NCBI GenBank assembly: GCA_963680875.1
Contig: OY804577.1
Location: 148,322,196-148,386,195, forward strand
Direction: 5' to 3'
Length of the DNA: 64,000 nt
DNA from: Bathymodiolus brooksi
Taxonomy: Eukaryota; Mollusca; Bivalvia; Mytilida; Modiolidae
Below are positions 39,901 to 50,632 of this stretch, piece after piece (the stretch's first letter is position 1; each line of letters begins with the position of its first letter). Position numbers and translations under genes: made by a program. Under the pieces are notes generated by a model. It was not told the origin of the DNA, made no database searches, and saw nothing but the letters and a program-made list of their open reading frames with translations.

Positions 39901-42900
39901 CCTGTCGTAAGTCTAACTGGAGAAAACCACTGACCTGTCGTAAGTCTAACCGGAGAAGACCACTGACCTGTCGTAAGTCTAACCGGGGAAAACCACTGAC
40001 CTGTCGTAAGTCTAACTGGAAAAAACCACTGACCTGTCGTAAGTCTAACTGGAGAAAACCACTGACCTGTCGTAAGTCTAACTGGAGAAGACCACTGACC
40101 TGTCGTAAGTCTAACTGCAGAAAACCACTGACCTGTCGTAAGTCTAACTGGAGAAAACCACTGACCTGTCGTAAGTCTAACCGGAGAAGACCACTGACCT
40201 ATCGTAAGTCTAACTGGAGAAGACCACTGACCTGTCGTAAGTCTAACTGGAGAAAACCACTGACCTGTCGTAAGTCTAACTGGAGAAAACCACTGACCTG
40301 TCGTAAGTCTAACTGGAGAAAACCACTGACCTGTCGTAAGTCTAACTGGAGAAGACCACTGACCTGTCGTAAGTCTAACTGGAGAAAACCACTGACCTGT
40401 CGTAAGTCTAACTGGAGAAGACCACTGACCTGTCGTAAGACTAACTGGAGAAGACCACTGACCTGTCGTAAGTCTAACTGGAGAAGACCACTGACCTGTC
40501 GTAAGTCTAACTGGAGAAAACCACTGACCTGTCGTAAGTCTAACTGGAGAAGACCACTGACCTGTCGTAAGTCTAACCGGAGAAAACCACTGACCTGTCG
40601 TAAGTCTAACTGGAAAAAACCACTGACCTGTCGTAAGTCTAACTGGAGAAGACCACTGACCTGTCGTAAGTCTAACCGGAGAAAACCACTGACCTGTCGT
40701 AAGTCTAACTGGAAAAAACCACTGACCTGTCGTAAGTCTAACTGGAGAAAACCACTGACCTGTCGTAAGTCTAACTGGAGAAGACCACTGACCTGTCGTA
40801 AGTCTAACTGGAGAAGACCACTGACCTGTCGTAAGTCTAACTGGAGAAAACCACTGACCTGTCGTAAGTCTAACTGGAGAAGACCACTGACCTGTCGTAA
40901 GTCTAACTGGAGAAGACCACTGACCTGTCGTAAGTCTAACTGGAGAAGACCACTGACCTGTCGTAAGTCTAACTGGAGAAGACCACTGACCTGTCGTAAG
41001 TCTAACTGGAGAAGACCACTGACCTGTCATAAGTCTAACTGGAAAAAACCACTGACCTGTCGTAAGTCTAACTGGAGAAAACCACTGACCTGTCGTAAGT
41101 TTAACCGGAGAAGACCACTGACCTGTCGTAAGTCTAACTGGAGAAAACCACTGACCTGTCGTAAGTCTAACTGGAGAAGACCACTGACCTGTCGTAAGTC
41201 TAACCGGAGAAAACCACTGACATCTGACCTGTCGTAAGTCTAACTGGAGAAGATCACTGACCTGTCGTAAGTCTAACTGGAGAAAACCACTGACCTGTCG
41301 TAAGTCTAACTGGAGAAGACCACTGACCTGTCGTAAGTCTAACTGGAGAAAACCACTGACCTGTCGTATGTCTAACTGGAGAAAACCACTGACCTGTCGT
41401 AAGTCTAACTGGAGAAAACCACTGACCTGTCGTAAGTCTAACTGGAGAAGACCACTGACCTGTCGTAAGTCTAACTGGAGAAGACCACTGACCTGTCGTA
41501 AGTCTAACTGGAGAAAACCACTGACCTGTCGTAAGTCTAACTGGAGAAAACCACTGACCTGTCGTAAGTCTAACTGGAGAAGACCACTGACCTGTCGTAA
41601 GTCTAACTGGAGAAGACCACTGACCTGTCGTAAGTCTAACTGAAGAAGACCACTGACCTGTCGTAAGTCTAACCGGAGAAGACCACTGACCTGTCGTAAG
41701 TCTAACTGGAGAAAACCACTGACCTGTCGTAAGTCTAACCGGAGAAGACCACTGACCTGTCGTAAGTCTAACTGGAGAAAACCACTGACCTGTCGCAAGT
41801 CTAACTGGAGAAAACCACTGACCTGTCGTAAGTCTAACCGGAGAAGACCACTGACCTGTCGTAAGTCTAACCGGAGAAAACCACTGACCTGTCGTAAGTC
41901 TAGCTGGAGAAAACCACTGACCTGTCGTAAGTCTAACTGGAGAAAACCACTGACCTGTCATAAGTCTAACTGGAGAAAACCACTGACCTGTCGTAAGTCT
42001 AACTGGAGAAAACCACTGACCTGTCGTAAGTCTAACTGGAGAAGACCACTGACCTGTCGTAAGTCTAACCGGAGAAGACCACTGACCTGTCGTAAGTCTA
42101 ACTGGAGAAAACCACTGACCTGTCGTAAGTCTAACCGGAGAAGACCACTGACCTGTCGTAAGTCTAACCGGGGAAAACCACTGACCTGTCGTAAGTCTAA
42201 CTGGAAAAAACCACTGACCTGTCGTAAGTCTAACTGGAGAAGACCACTGACCTGTCGTAAGTCTAACCGGAGAAAACCACTGACCTGTCGTAAGTCTAAC
42301 TGGAAAAAACCACTGACCTGTCGTAAGTCTAACTGGAGAAAACCACTGACCTGTCGTAAGTCTAACTGGAGAAGACCACTGACCTGTCGTAAGTCTAACT
42401 GGAGAAGACCACTGACCTGTCGTAAGTCTAACTGGATAAAACCACTGACCTGTCGTAAGTCTAACTGGAGAAAACCACTGACCTGTCGTAAGTCTAACTG
42501 GAGAAAACCACTGACCTGTCGTAAGTCTAACTGGAGAAAACCACTGACCTGTCGTAAGTCTAACTGGAGAAGACCACTGACCTGTCGTAAGTCTAACCGG
42601 AGAAGACCACTGACCTGTCGTAAGTCTAACTGGAGAAAACCACTGACCTGTCGTAAGTCTAACCGGAGAAGACCACTGACCTGTCGTAAGTCTAACCGGG
42701 GAAAACCACTGACCTGTCGTAAGTCTAACTGGAGAAAACCACTGACCTGTCGTAAGTCTAACCGGAGAAGACCACTGACCTGTCGTAAGTCTAACCGGGG
42801 AAAACCACTGACCTGTCGTAAGTCTAACTGGAGAAAACCACTGACCTGTCGTAAGTCTAACTGGAGAAAACCACTGACCTGTCGTAAGTCTAACTGGAGA

Positions 42901-44130
42901 AAACCACTGACCTGTCGTAAGTCTAACTGGAGAAAACCACTGACCTGTCGTAAGTCTAACTGGAGAAAACCACTGACCTGTCGTAAGTCTAACTGGAGAA
43001 GACCACTGACCTGTCGTAAGTCTAACTGCAGAAAACCACTGACCTGTCGTAAGTCTAACTGGAGAAAACCACTGACCTGTCGTAAGTCTAACCGGAGAAG
43101 ACCACTGACCTATCGTAAGTCTAACTGGAGAAGACCACTGACCTGTCGTAAGTCTAACTGGAGAAAACCACTGACCTGTCGTAAGTCTAACTGGAGAAAA
43201 CCACTGACCTGTCGTAAGTCTAACTGGAGAAAACCACTGACCTGTCGTAAGTCTAACTGGAGAAGACCACTGACCTGTCGTAAGTCTAACTGGAGAAAAC
43301 CACTGACCTGTCGTAAGTCTAACTGGAGAAGACCACTGACCTGTCGTAAGACTAACTGGAGAAGACCACTGACCTGTCGTAAGTCTAACTGGAGAAGACC
43401 ACTGACCTGTCGTAAGTCTAACTGGAGAAAACCACTGACCTGTCGTAAGTCTAACTGGAGAAGACCACTGACCTGTCGTAAGTCTAACCGGAGAAAACCA
43501 CTGACCTGTCGTAAGTCTAACTGGAAAAAACCACTGACCTGTCGTAAGTCTAACTGGAGAAGACCACTGACCTGTCGTAAGTCTAACCGGAGAAAACCAC
43601 TGACCTGTCGTAAGTCTAACTGGAAAAAACCACTGACCTGTCGTAAGTCTAACTGGAGAAAACCACTGACCTGTCTTAAGTCTAACTGGAGAAGACCACT
43701 GACCTGTCGTAAGTCTAACTGGAGAAGACCACTGACCTGTCGTAAGTCTAACTGGAGAAAACCACTGACCTGTCGTAAGTCTAACTGGAGAAGACCACTG
43801 ACCTGTCGTAAGTCTAACTGGAGAAGACCACTGACCTGTCGTAAGTCTAACTGGAGAAGACCACTGACCTGTCGTAAGTCTAACTGGAGAAGACCACTGA
43901 CCTGTCGTAAGTCTAACTGGAGAAGACCACTGACCTGTCATAAGTCTAACTGGAAAAAACCACTGACCTGTCGTAAGTCTAACTGGAGAAAACCACTGAC
44001 CTGTCGTAAGTTTAACCGGAGAAGACCACTGACCTGTCGTAAGTCTAACTGGAGAAAACCACTGACCTGTCGTAAGTCTAACTGGAGAAGACCACTGACC
44101 TGTCGTAAGTCTAACCGGAGAAAACCACTG
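27885..44130. repeat. Higher-order blocks of 33n+7 bp in the 33-bp satellite
   Basis: The marker GACATCTGACCTG occurs at 27,885, 31,951, 34,796, 36,981, 39,034, 41,219 and 44,130. The intervals are 4066, 2845, 2185, 2053, 2185 and 2911 bp, equal to 33 times 123, 86, 66, 62, 66 and 88, plus 7 each time. In the last six a GTATGTC variant follows the marker at a constant 149 bp. The two 2185-bp blocks look almost identical: their 684-codon frames differ at about two codons by eye. Blocks of differing length share the same ends, as expected from unequal exchange within a homogenising array. Confidence 0.9.
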
Positions 44131-45603
44131 ACATCTGACCTGTCGTAAGTCTAACTGGAGAAGATCACTGACCTGTCGCAAGTCTAACTGGAGAAAACCA
44201 CTGACCTGTCGTAAGTCTAACTGGAGAAGACCACTGACCTGTCGTAAGTCTAACTGGAGAAAACCACTGACCTGTCGTATGTCTAACTGGAGAAAACCAC
44301 TGACCTGTCGTAAGTCTAACTGGAGAAAACCACTGACCTGTCGTAAGTCTAACTGGAGAAGACCACTGACCTGTCGTAAGTCTAACTGGAGAAGACCACT
44401 GACCTGTCGTAAGTCTAACTGGAGAAAACCACTGACCTGTCGTAAGTCTAACTGGAGAAAACCACTGACCTGTCGTAAGTCTAACTGGAGAAGACCACTG
44501 ACCTGTCGTAAGTCTAACTGGAGAAGACCACTGACCTGTCGTAAGTCTAACTGGAGAAGACCACTGACCTGTCGTAAGTCTAACCGGAGAAGACCACTGA
44601 CCTGTCGTAAGTCTAACTGGAGAAAACCACTGACCTGTCGTAAGTCTAACCGGAGAAGACCACTCACCTGTCGTAAGTCTAACTGGAGAAAACCACTGAC
44701 CTGTCGCAAGTCTAACTGGAGAAAACCACTGACCTGTCGTAAGTCTAACCGGAGAAGACCACTGACCTGTCGTAAGTCTAACCGGAGAAAACCACTGACC
44801 TGTCGTAAGTCTAGCTGGAGAAAACCACTGACCTGTCGTAAGTCTAACTGGAGAAAACCACTGACCTGTCATAAGTCTAACTGGAGAAAACCACTGACCT
44901 GTCGTAAGTCTAACTAGAGAAAACCACTGACCTGTCGTAAGTCTAACTGGAGAAGACCACTGACCTGTCGTAAGTCTAACCGGAGAAGACCACTGACCTG
45001 TCGTAAGTCTAACTGGAGAAAACCACTGACCTGTCGTAAGTCTAACCGGAGAAGACCACTGACCTGTCGTAAGTCTAACCGGGGAAAACCACTGACCTGT
45101 CGTAAGTCTAACTGGAAAAAACCACTGACCTGTCGTAAGTCTAACTGGAGAAGACCACTGACCTGTCGTAAGTCTAACCGGAGAAAACCACTGACCTGTC
45201 GTAAGTCTAACTGGAAAAAACCACTGACCTGTCGTAAGTCTAACTGGAGAAAACCACTGACCTGTCGTAAGTCTAACTGGAGAAGACCACTGACCTGTCG
45301 TAAGTCTAACTGGAGAAGACCACTGACCTGTCGTAAGTCTAACTGGAGAAGACCACTGACCTGTCGTAAGTCTAACTGGAGAAGACCACTGACCTGTCGT
45401 AAGTCTAACTGGAGAAGACCACTGACCTGTCGTAAGTCTAACTGGAGAAGACCACTGACCTGTCGTAAGTCTAACTGGAGAAGACCACTGACCTGTCGTA
45501 AGTCTAACTGGAGAAGACCACTGACCTGTCGTAAGTCTAACTGGAGAAAACCACTGACCTGTCGTAAGTCTAACTGGAGAAAACCACTGACCTGTCGTAA
45601 GTC

Positions 45604-45770
45604 ACTGACAAACATCATACAATAGAGAAAACCACTGACCTGTCACTGACAAACATCATACAATAGAGAAAACCACTGACCTGTCACTGACAAACATCAT
45701 ACAATAGTGAAAACCACTGACCTGTCGTAAGTCTAACTGGAGAAAACCACTGACCTGTCACAAGTCACTG
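45604..45770. repeat. Right edge of the 33-bp satellite: 41-bp hybrid units
   Basis: The satellite unit is interrupted by CACTGACAAACATCATACAA, giving three or so hybrid units of about 41 bp that keep GAGAAAACCACTGACCTGTC. One last normal unit follows, then CACAAGTCACTGACAAACTT leads into non-repeat DNA. The foreign segment CACTGACAAAC also occurs in that exit sequence, so flanking DNA has been drawn into the array. Confidence 0.85.
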
Positions 45771-45787
45771 ACAAACTTATGTAACAT

Positions 45788-45850
45788 AATGGCTAGCGTG
45801 CTTGCCTCGGATGCGATAGATCGCGAGTTCTACTTGCTCTCACAGTGATA
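45788..45850 (+). repeat. tRNA-derived SINE-like fragment
   Basis: ATGGCTAGCGTGCTTGCCTC with GGATGCGATAGATCGCGAGT resembles the tRNA-like head of SINE-type repeats, with a passable A-box region. The B box is degenerate (GCGAGTTCTACTT in place of GGTTCGANTCC). It does not fold into a complete tRNA that I can support, so I call it a fragment rather than a gene. Confidence 0.45.
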
Positions 45851-46149
45851 GCTGCAACATTACCCACTTGACGCTAAATGACGCCACTCACTTCACTAAT
45901 TATACACCAGATATAAAGCATCTCATCCACCATCCTTTTTATAAACAAAAGTAAATGATATATATAATACTGTATGTATATTTTGAAAGGTTATATTGGG
46001 GTATAGTTCTTGATTCGACATTTTTCGTCTTCTCTTTACAAAAAAGTATAAAGAATGTAATTTATGTTCCAAATAGTAAGATGCTTTTGTAAGAGGAAAG
46101 AATGTATTTAACACAAAAGGACGTGGCCGCGATCGTATGGTCGTTTGAT
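45851..46149. other. Intronic sequence without recognised features
   Basis: AT-rich, with one 76-codon open frame on the minus strand (45,923-46,153) that has no family resemblance and overlaps the start of a foldback. No gene is supported. Confidence 0.5.
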
Positions 46150-46287
46150 TCACAGGGATTTGTTTTTATGTAATATAAAAAACTTCCCAAAAAAATTACT
46201 CCCCTACTATACTATAAATCCAACAAGTATAGTAGGGGAGATATTTTTTGGAAATTTTTTATATTGCATAAAACAAGTCCCTATGGT
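46150..46287. repeat. Imperfect foldback (inverted repeat) with arms of about 63 bp
   Basis: The left arm (about 46,150-46,213, CAGGGATTTGTTTTTATG ... TCCCCTACTATACT) is the inverse of the right arm (about 46,226-46,286, AGTATAGTAGGGGAG ... AAAACAAGTCCCTATG). The loop is about 12 nt. The innermost 15 bp are perfectly paired and the outer part has scattered mismatches and small indels. It could be a miniature foldback transposon. RNA from either strand would form a long hairpin. No clear target duplication was found. Confidence 0.85.
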
Positions 46288-46359
46288 TTGATTTATATAA
46301 ACCTATGTAATCAGTGCCAATGATCACTTAATTGTCGTGACTTTAATTCCCGTCCTTGG

Positions 46360-46490
46360 CAGGGTGTACTGGATACAACATTACCTGATCATGTGGTAAT
46401 GCTTGTCATCACCTGTAACATCTGTGGTTTCCCCCGGTTTCCTGCACCAGTATAAGTCAGTCACAAATCATAGATGGATGATGATGAATG
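46360..46490. repeat. Probable dispersed-repeat fragment
   Basis: The stretch ACATCTGTGGTTTCCCCC, GGTTTCCTGCACCAGTATAA resembles an internal part of mollusc dispersed repeats as I remember them. The downstream GC-richer section to about 46,620 is unlike the surrounding AT-rich DNA but I do not recognise it. Confidence 0.4.
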
Positions 46491-46784
46491 TGAACTGGAT
46501 TAGAAACAGCCGGGGAGCACCCACCCCCGATACCCTATCTGAGGTCTGAGACACGTCCCAAACACTGGGAGGTTCACCGGTCAGTTTGTTATAACTGCGC
46601 CGACTTTCCTCCCTCATTGAATAAGTTTGGTCGTCAAGAAATATTATACATTTTTATATAAAGCTGGAAAATGACTGAAAGTGACGAAAACACCTATAAA
46701 TCGAACCAACTAGAAATTGTTTCTGTTCTAATCCTGGTGACAACTTATACACCAAATTAATGTCAGACGACTGCTAGCTGTGGT

Positions 46785-46852
46785 ACAATTAGCTTTAGTA
46801 AACAATTAGCTTTAGTAAACAATTAGCTTTAGTAAACAATTAGCTTTAGTAA
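46785..46852. repeat. 17-bp minisatellite, 4 copies
   Basis: ACAATTAGCTTTAGTAA begins at 46,785, 46,802, 46,819 and 46,836. Copies look identical. Confidence 0.96.
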
Positions 46853-46891
46853 ACTTCTGTTTTCTATCAAAGTAAACTAAAAAAACAAAAA

Positions 46892-48852
46892 TACAAAGAA
46901 CCTGTCTACCGTAATAGGTATAAAACTGTTGATAATGGCACACCTTTCTACAAAGAACCTGTCTACCGTAATAGTTAAACCTCGTATAAAACTGTTGATA
47001 ATGGCAACCTTTCTACAAAGAACCTGTCTACCGTAATAGTTAAACCTCGTATAAAACTGTTGATAATGGCACCCTTTCTACAAAGAACCTGTCTACCGTA
47101 ATAGTTAAACCTCGTATAAAACTGTTGATAATGGCACACCTTTCTACAAAGAACCTGTCTACCGTAATAGTTAAACCTCGTATAAAACTGCTGATAATGG
47201 CACCCTTTCTACAAAGAACCTGTCTACCGTAATAGTTAAACCTCGTATAAAACTGTTGATAATGGCAACCTTTCTACAAAGAACCTGTCTACCGTAATAG
47301 TTAAACCTCGTATAAAACTGTTGATAATGGCACACCTTTCTACAAAGAACCTGTCTACCGTAATAGTTAAACCTCGTATAAAACTGCTGATAATGGCACC
47401 CTTTCTACAAAGAACCTGTCTACCGTAATAGTTAAACCTCGTATAAAACTGTTGATAATGGCAACCTTTCTACAAAGAACCTGTCTACCGTAATAGTTAA
47501 ACCTCGTATAAAACTGTTGATAATGGCACACCTTTCTACAAAGAACCTGTCTACCGTAATAGTTAAACCTCGTATAAAACTGCTGATAATGGCACCCTTT
47601 CTACAAAGAACCTGTCTACCGTAATAGTTAAACCTCGTATAAAACTGTTGATAATGGCACCCTTTCTACAAAGAACCTGTCTACCGTAATAGTTAAACCT
47701 CGTATAAAACTGTTGATAATGGCACACCTTTCTACAAAGAACCTGTCTACCGTAATAGTTAAACCTCGTATAAAACTGCTGATAATGGCACACCTTTCTA
47801 CAAAGAACCTGTCTACCGTAATAGTTAAACCTCGTATAAAACTGTTGATAATGGCACACCTTTCATAGTTAAACCTCGTATAAAACTGCTGATAATGGCA
47901 CACCTTTGATAGTTAAACCTCGTATAAAACTGCTGATAATGGCACACCTTTGATAGTTAAACCTCGTATAAAACTGCTGATAATGGCACACCTTTCATAG
48001 TTAAACCTCGTATAAAACTTGATAATGAAACACCTTTCATAGTTAAACCTCGTATAAAACTGTTGATAATGGCACACCTTTCATAGTTAAACCTCGTATA
48101 CAACTGTTGATAATGGCACACCTTTCTACAAAGAACCTGTCTACCGTAATAGTTAAACCTCGTATAAAACTGCTGATAATGGCACACCTTTCATAGTTAA
48201 ACCTCGTATAAAACTGCTGATAATGGCACACCTTTCTACAAAGAACCTGTCTACCGTAATAGTTAAACCTCGTATAAAACTGCTGATAATGGCACACCTT
48301 TCAAAGTTAAACCTCGTATAAAACTGCTGATAATGGCACACCTTTCATAGTTAAACCTCGTATAAAACTGTTGATAATGGCACACCTTTCATAGTTAAAC
48401 CTCGTATAAAACTGCTGATAATGGCACCCTTTCTACAAAGAACCTGTCTACCGTAATAGTTAAACCTCGTATAAAACTGCTGATAATGGCACACCTTTCA
48501 TAGTTAAACCTCGTATAAAACTGTTGATAATGGCACACCTTTCATAGTTAAACCTCGTATAAAACTGTTGATAATGGCACACCTTTCATAGTTAAACCTC
48601 GTATAAAACTGTTGATAATGGCACACCTTTCATAGTTAAACCTCGTATAAAACTGTTGATAATGGCACACCTTTCATAGTTAAACCTCGTATAAAATTGC
48701 TGATAATGGCACACCTTTCATAGTTAAACCTCGTATAAAACTGCTGATAATGGCACACCTTTCATAGTTAAACCTCGTATAAAACTGCTGTTAATGGCAC
48801 ACCTTTCATAGTTAAACCTCGTATAAAACTGCTGATAATGGCACACCTTTCA
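46892..48852. repeat. Mixed 66-bp and 44-bp tandem array, about 36 copies
   Basis: The long unit (65-66 bp) contains TACAAAGAACCTGTCTACCG then AGTTAAACCTCGTATAAAAC and TGATAATGGCACAC. The left half, to about 47,860, is all long units in a roughly three-unit rhythm (CACACC, CACCC or CAACC endings, and TTGAT or CTGAT). The right half is mostly a 44-bp unit that lacks the CTACAAAGAACCTGTCTACC segment, with three long units interspersed. The 22-bp difference is one third of the long unit. Short minus-strand frames here are repeat by-products. Confidence 0.95.
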
Positions 48853-49656
48853 ATGTTGTTCATAAATATAATGTTATGTTCAGAAGATGGAATTGGATGG
48901 AAGCTATAGTCAAGGTTTGAAGAAGAAAAATAGTTCACGAAGTCTTTGTATCGAATACTATATTGCCGAATTACTCATTTAAGACCATATTACTTTCTGA
49001 ATATTGCCCGCATATACAGTAGATCAAGGAAGATAAAAATGAGTTTATTAATATTACATTTGATCATTTTACTAGTAAGACGTGTTACACCCAATGATAC
49101 AGCTGAAAGCTAAAGTTGGCGTTAAACATCAATCAAACCTTATGTGTTAGATATAAATACAAAGCATATTTCTCCGACAACAAATGTATTATCATTTCAA
49201 TACTGCACTGGCTGGATACAATATAATACCATGAATTTATTTGAATTAAATTTTACAGCATCATTTTGTTTTCAGGAACTTTCTGCATTAAAACATTCCT
49301 CTCGGCCCCAACAGAGACATACAGCATTATTTATTAATTTGTTTCTGTCTCCACTAACAATTTTTTTTAAGAATTCACCTATTCGTTTGCCGATATTCAC
49401 ATACAATATACAATTGTTATACTATTAAAATGTTTGAACTTTTTAACAATACACAAACTATTTACATCCGGGTTTTATAATTTAAAGTGTCAACAAATTA
49501 ACGAGTCGACACATTAAATATTAATGCTTTTAATGGTATTTCCGGTCATGAAATAATCCAAAGGTTCTATTGATCTGAGAATTGACAATTACCAAGCCGC
49601 ATAATTATCTTAGTGGGGTATAATTCTATTTCCGGAGGAACACCCTTGCCGTGGGA
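48853..49656. other. Intronic sequence, mostly unrecognised
   Basis: AT-rich. At about 49,103-49,140, GCTGAAAGCTAAAGTTGGCG followed by TTAAACATCAATCAAACC resembles, in reverse orientation, the end of the dispersed repeat family seen at 27,589. A 94-codon plus-strand frame at 49,144-49,428 has no recognisable domain and runs against the host gene, so I do not call it a gene. Confidence 0.5.
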
Positions 49657-49703
49657 TTTTTATTTATTTATTTATTTATTATAATTATTATTATTTATTT
49701 TTT
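49657..49703. repeat. (TTTA)n / (TTA)n microsatellite
   Basis: A run of TTTA steps from about 49,658 to 49,680 is followed by an impure TAATTATTATTATTTATTT tract. Confidence 0.9.
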
Positions 49704-49888
49704 GTTTGCAAATTGAAAATGAGGAACTTAACCATACTATTGTGTAGATGGTATAAAACTAGGTGCTAAAATAAAACCATTAGAAAATATTTGTTTTGAA
49801 TTATGCAAATAGAATTGTGTATAAAAAATGACTGTACTTGATTTCGTCAGTGAGATATTGGTTACAACAAGGATTTAAATAGTACTAT

Positions 49889-50484
49889 CAGTGGCGTAGC
49901 TTCCATTGAGGCAATGAGGCAACTGCCTCACTAGATTTTTTTGCAGAAAAAAAATTAATGTGATTAATATTATAAAAGTTGATTAAAATACGAGAAATAA
50001 AAACCTTTGTCAAAGTTTGTAATACAAATATATTCTACATCATTAATTGAAATCGTTTACGGAAACTTTTGGCTCCGTCATGTTACATAATTTAGTATAC
50101 ATGTAGTTTGTTGCCGTGTGCCAAAGTTTGAAAGTGGAAATGCGCCGGGCTTAAATACGCTCTTAGATACAAGCTTATTTTATCTTCTCGTTTTTTTTTC
50201 GATTGCAGATATACATTCTATCTGAAACTCGGGAAGAACCTTCATGTAGCCACTCCCAAGGTTCTGAAATAAATTCACAAACACAGTCATTTGACGCATA
50301 TCGAAATAGTTTTCTGCGTGTTATTTCGGTTATTATTGAAATCATAAATTATCCATTTAAACTTGGGAAAATGCGTTTCAATCGCCCATTTTTTTTTTTC
50401 AATTTCCGGACCCCCTAGCATTTTTTCGCCTCGCTGCGCTCGGTGAATTGCCTCACTAGAAAAAAGACCCAAGCTACGCCACTG
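49889..50484. mobile_element. Non-autonomous hAT-like DNA transposon, about 596 bp
   Basis: The ends are CAGTGGCGTAGCTT (49,889-49,902) and its exact inverse AAGCTACGCCACTG (50,471-50,484). CAGTGGCGTAGC termini are typical of hAT elements. ACTAT sits directly outside both ends, consistent with a 5-bp target duplication (hAT duplications are usually 8 bp but 5-bp groups exist). TGCCTCACTAGA occurs near both ends in the same direction. The right part carries CGCCTCGCTGCGCTCGG. There is no transposase; a 71-codon frame at 50,203-50,418 follows a splice-acceptor-like TTTTCGATTGCAG and could be a leftover exon of an autonomous relative. It sits about 150 nt into intron 1 of the DUSP-like gene. Confidence 0.75.
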
Positions 50485-50523
50485 ACTATGCAGAGTCTTG
50501 GTGACAATAATTTAAATAAAATA

Positions 50524-50538
50524 CCCCCCCCCCCCCCC
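50524..50538. repeat. Poly-C tract of 15 bases followed by A-rich sequence
   Basis: An uninterrupted run of 15 C, then ACAAAAAAAAAC. On the transcribed (minus) strand of the host gene this is a run of 15 G about 95 nt downstream of the exon 1 donor. Length may be uncertain in the assembly. Confidence 0.9.
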
Positions 50539-50626
50539 ACAAAAAAAAACAACACCACAAAAAGAGAGAAACAAATCAAGAAAAACATCAAAAAATGTAA
50601 CTGTTGTTTATACGGTATCTGTTTAT

Positions 50627-50632
50627 ACTTAC
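50627..50632 (-). other. Predicted splice donor of exon 1
   Basis: The minus strand reads CAAA|GTAAGTAT, a near-consensus donor. It interrupts the frame after the first base of a codon (phase 1), which agrees with the exon 2 acceptor. Beyond it the open frame continues by chance into poly-G, low-complexity intron and then hAT-like sequence. Confidence 0.75.

Larger units (their letters stand above)
27674..45603. repeat. 33-bp satellite array, about 540 copies
   Basis: The unit is 33 bp, with core CTGACCTGTCGTAAGTCTAA followed by CTGGAGAAAACCA. Two sites vary in most copies: AACTGG or AACCGG, and GAAAACC or GAAGACC. Because 33 is divisible by three and several frames lack stops, the array shows open frames of up to 1183 codons on both strands, reading 11-residue repeats such as TCRKSNWRKPL (+) and QVSGFLQLDLR or WFSPVRLTTGQ (-). 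Many of those frames begin at a non-ATG codon or at single mutated units (GTATGTC). I see no promoter, splice or signal-peptide evidence and do not regard them as genes. The array lies inside intron 1 of the DUSP-like gene. Confidence 0.97.
22920..50632 (-). other. DUSP-like: Intron 1 of the DUSP-like gene, 27,713 nt, mostly satellite DNA
   Basis: The intron is bounded by GTAAGT at 50,632-50,627 and TTTCAG at about 22,920, with both exons in phase 1. It contains the 60-, 37-, 36-, 33-, 17- and 66/44-bp tandem arrays, a Tc1-like transposon, a detached Tc1 end, SINE-like fragments, a foldback and a hAT-like element. About three quarters of its length is tandem repeat. No other host exon was recognised inside it. 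The intron rests on homology of both flanking exons to one domain and on their matching phase. Transcript data would prove it. Confidence 0.7.

Noticed and set aside
45788..45850. Possible functional tRNA gene
   Set aside because: The B box is degenerate and I could not form a full cloverleaf; a SINE-like fragment fits better.
47563..48341. Minus-strand frames of 62-98 codons with a repeated CHYQQFYTRFNY peptide
   Set aside because: By-product of the 66/44-bp array; the 44-bp units change frame, so no conserved product.
49144..49428. 94-codon plus-strand frame in intron 1
   Set aside because: No family resemblance, AT-rich, and opposed to the host gene.
50415..50632. Extension of the exon 1 open frame past the splice donor
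   Set aside because: After GTAAGT it becomes low-complexity (poly-Gly from the C tract, then Phe/Leu runs) and enters the hAT-like element, so it is intron.
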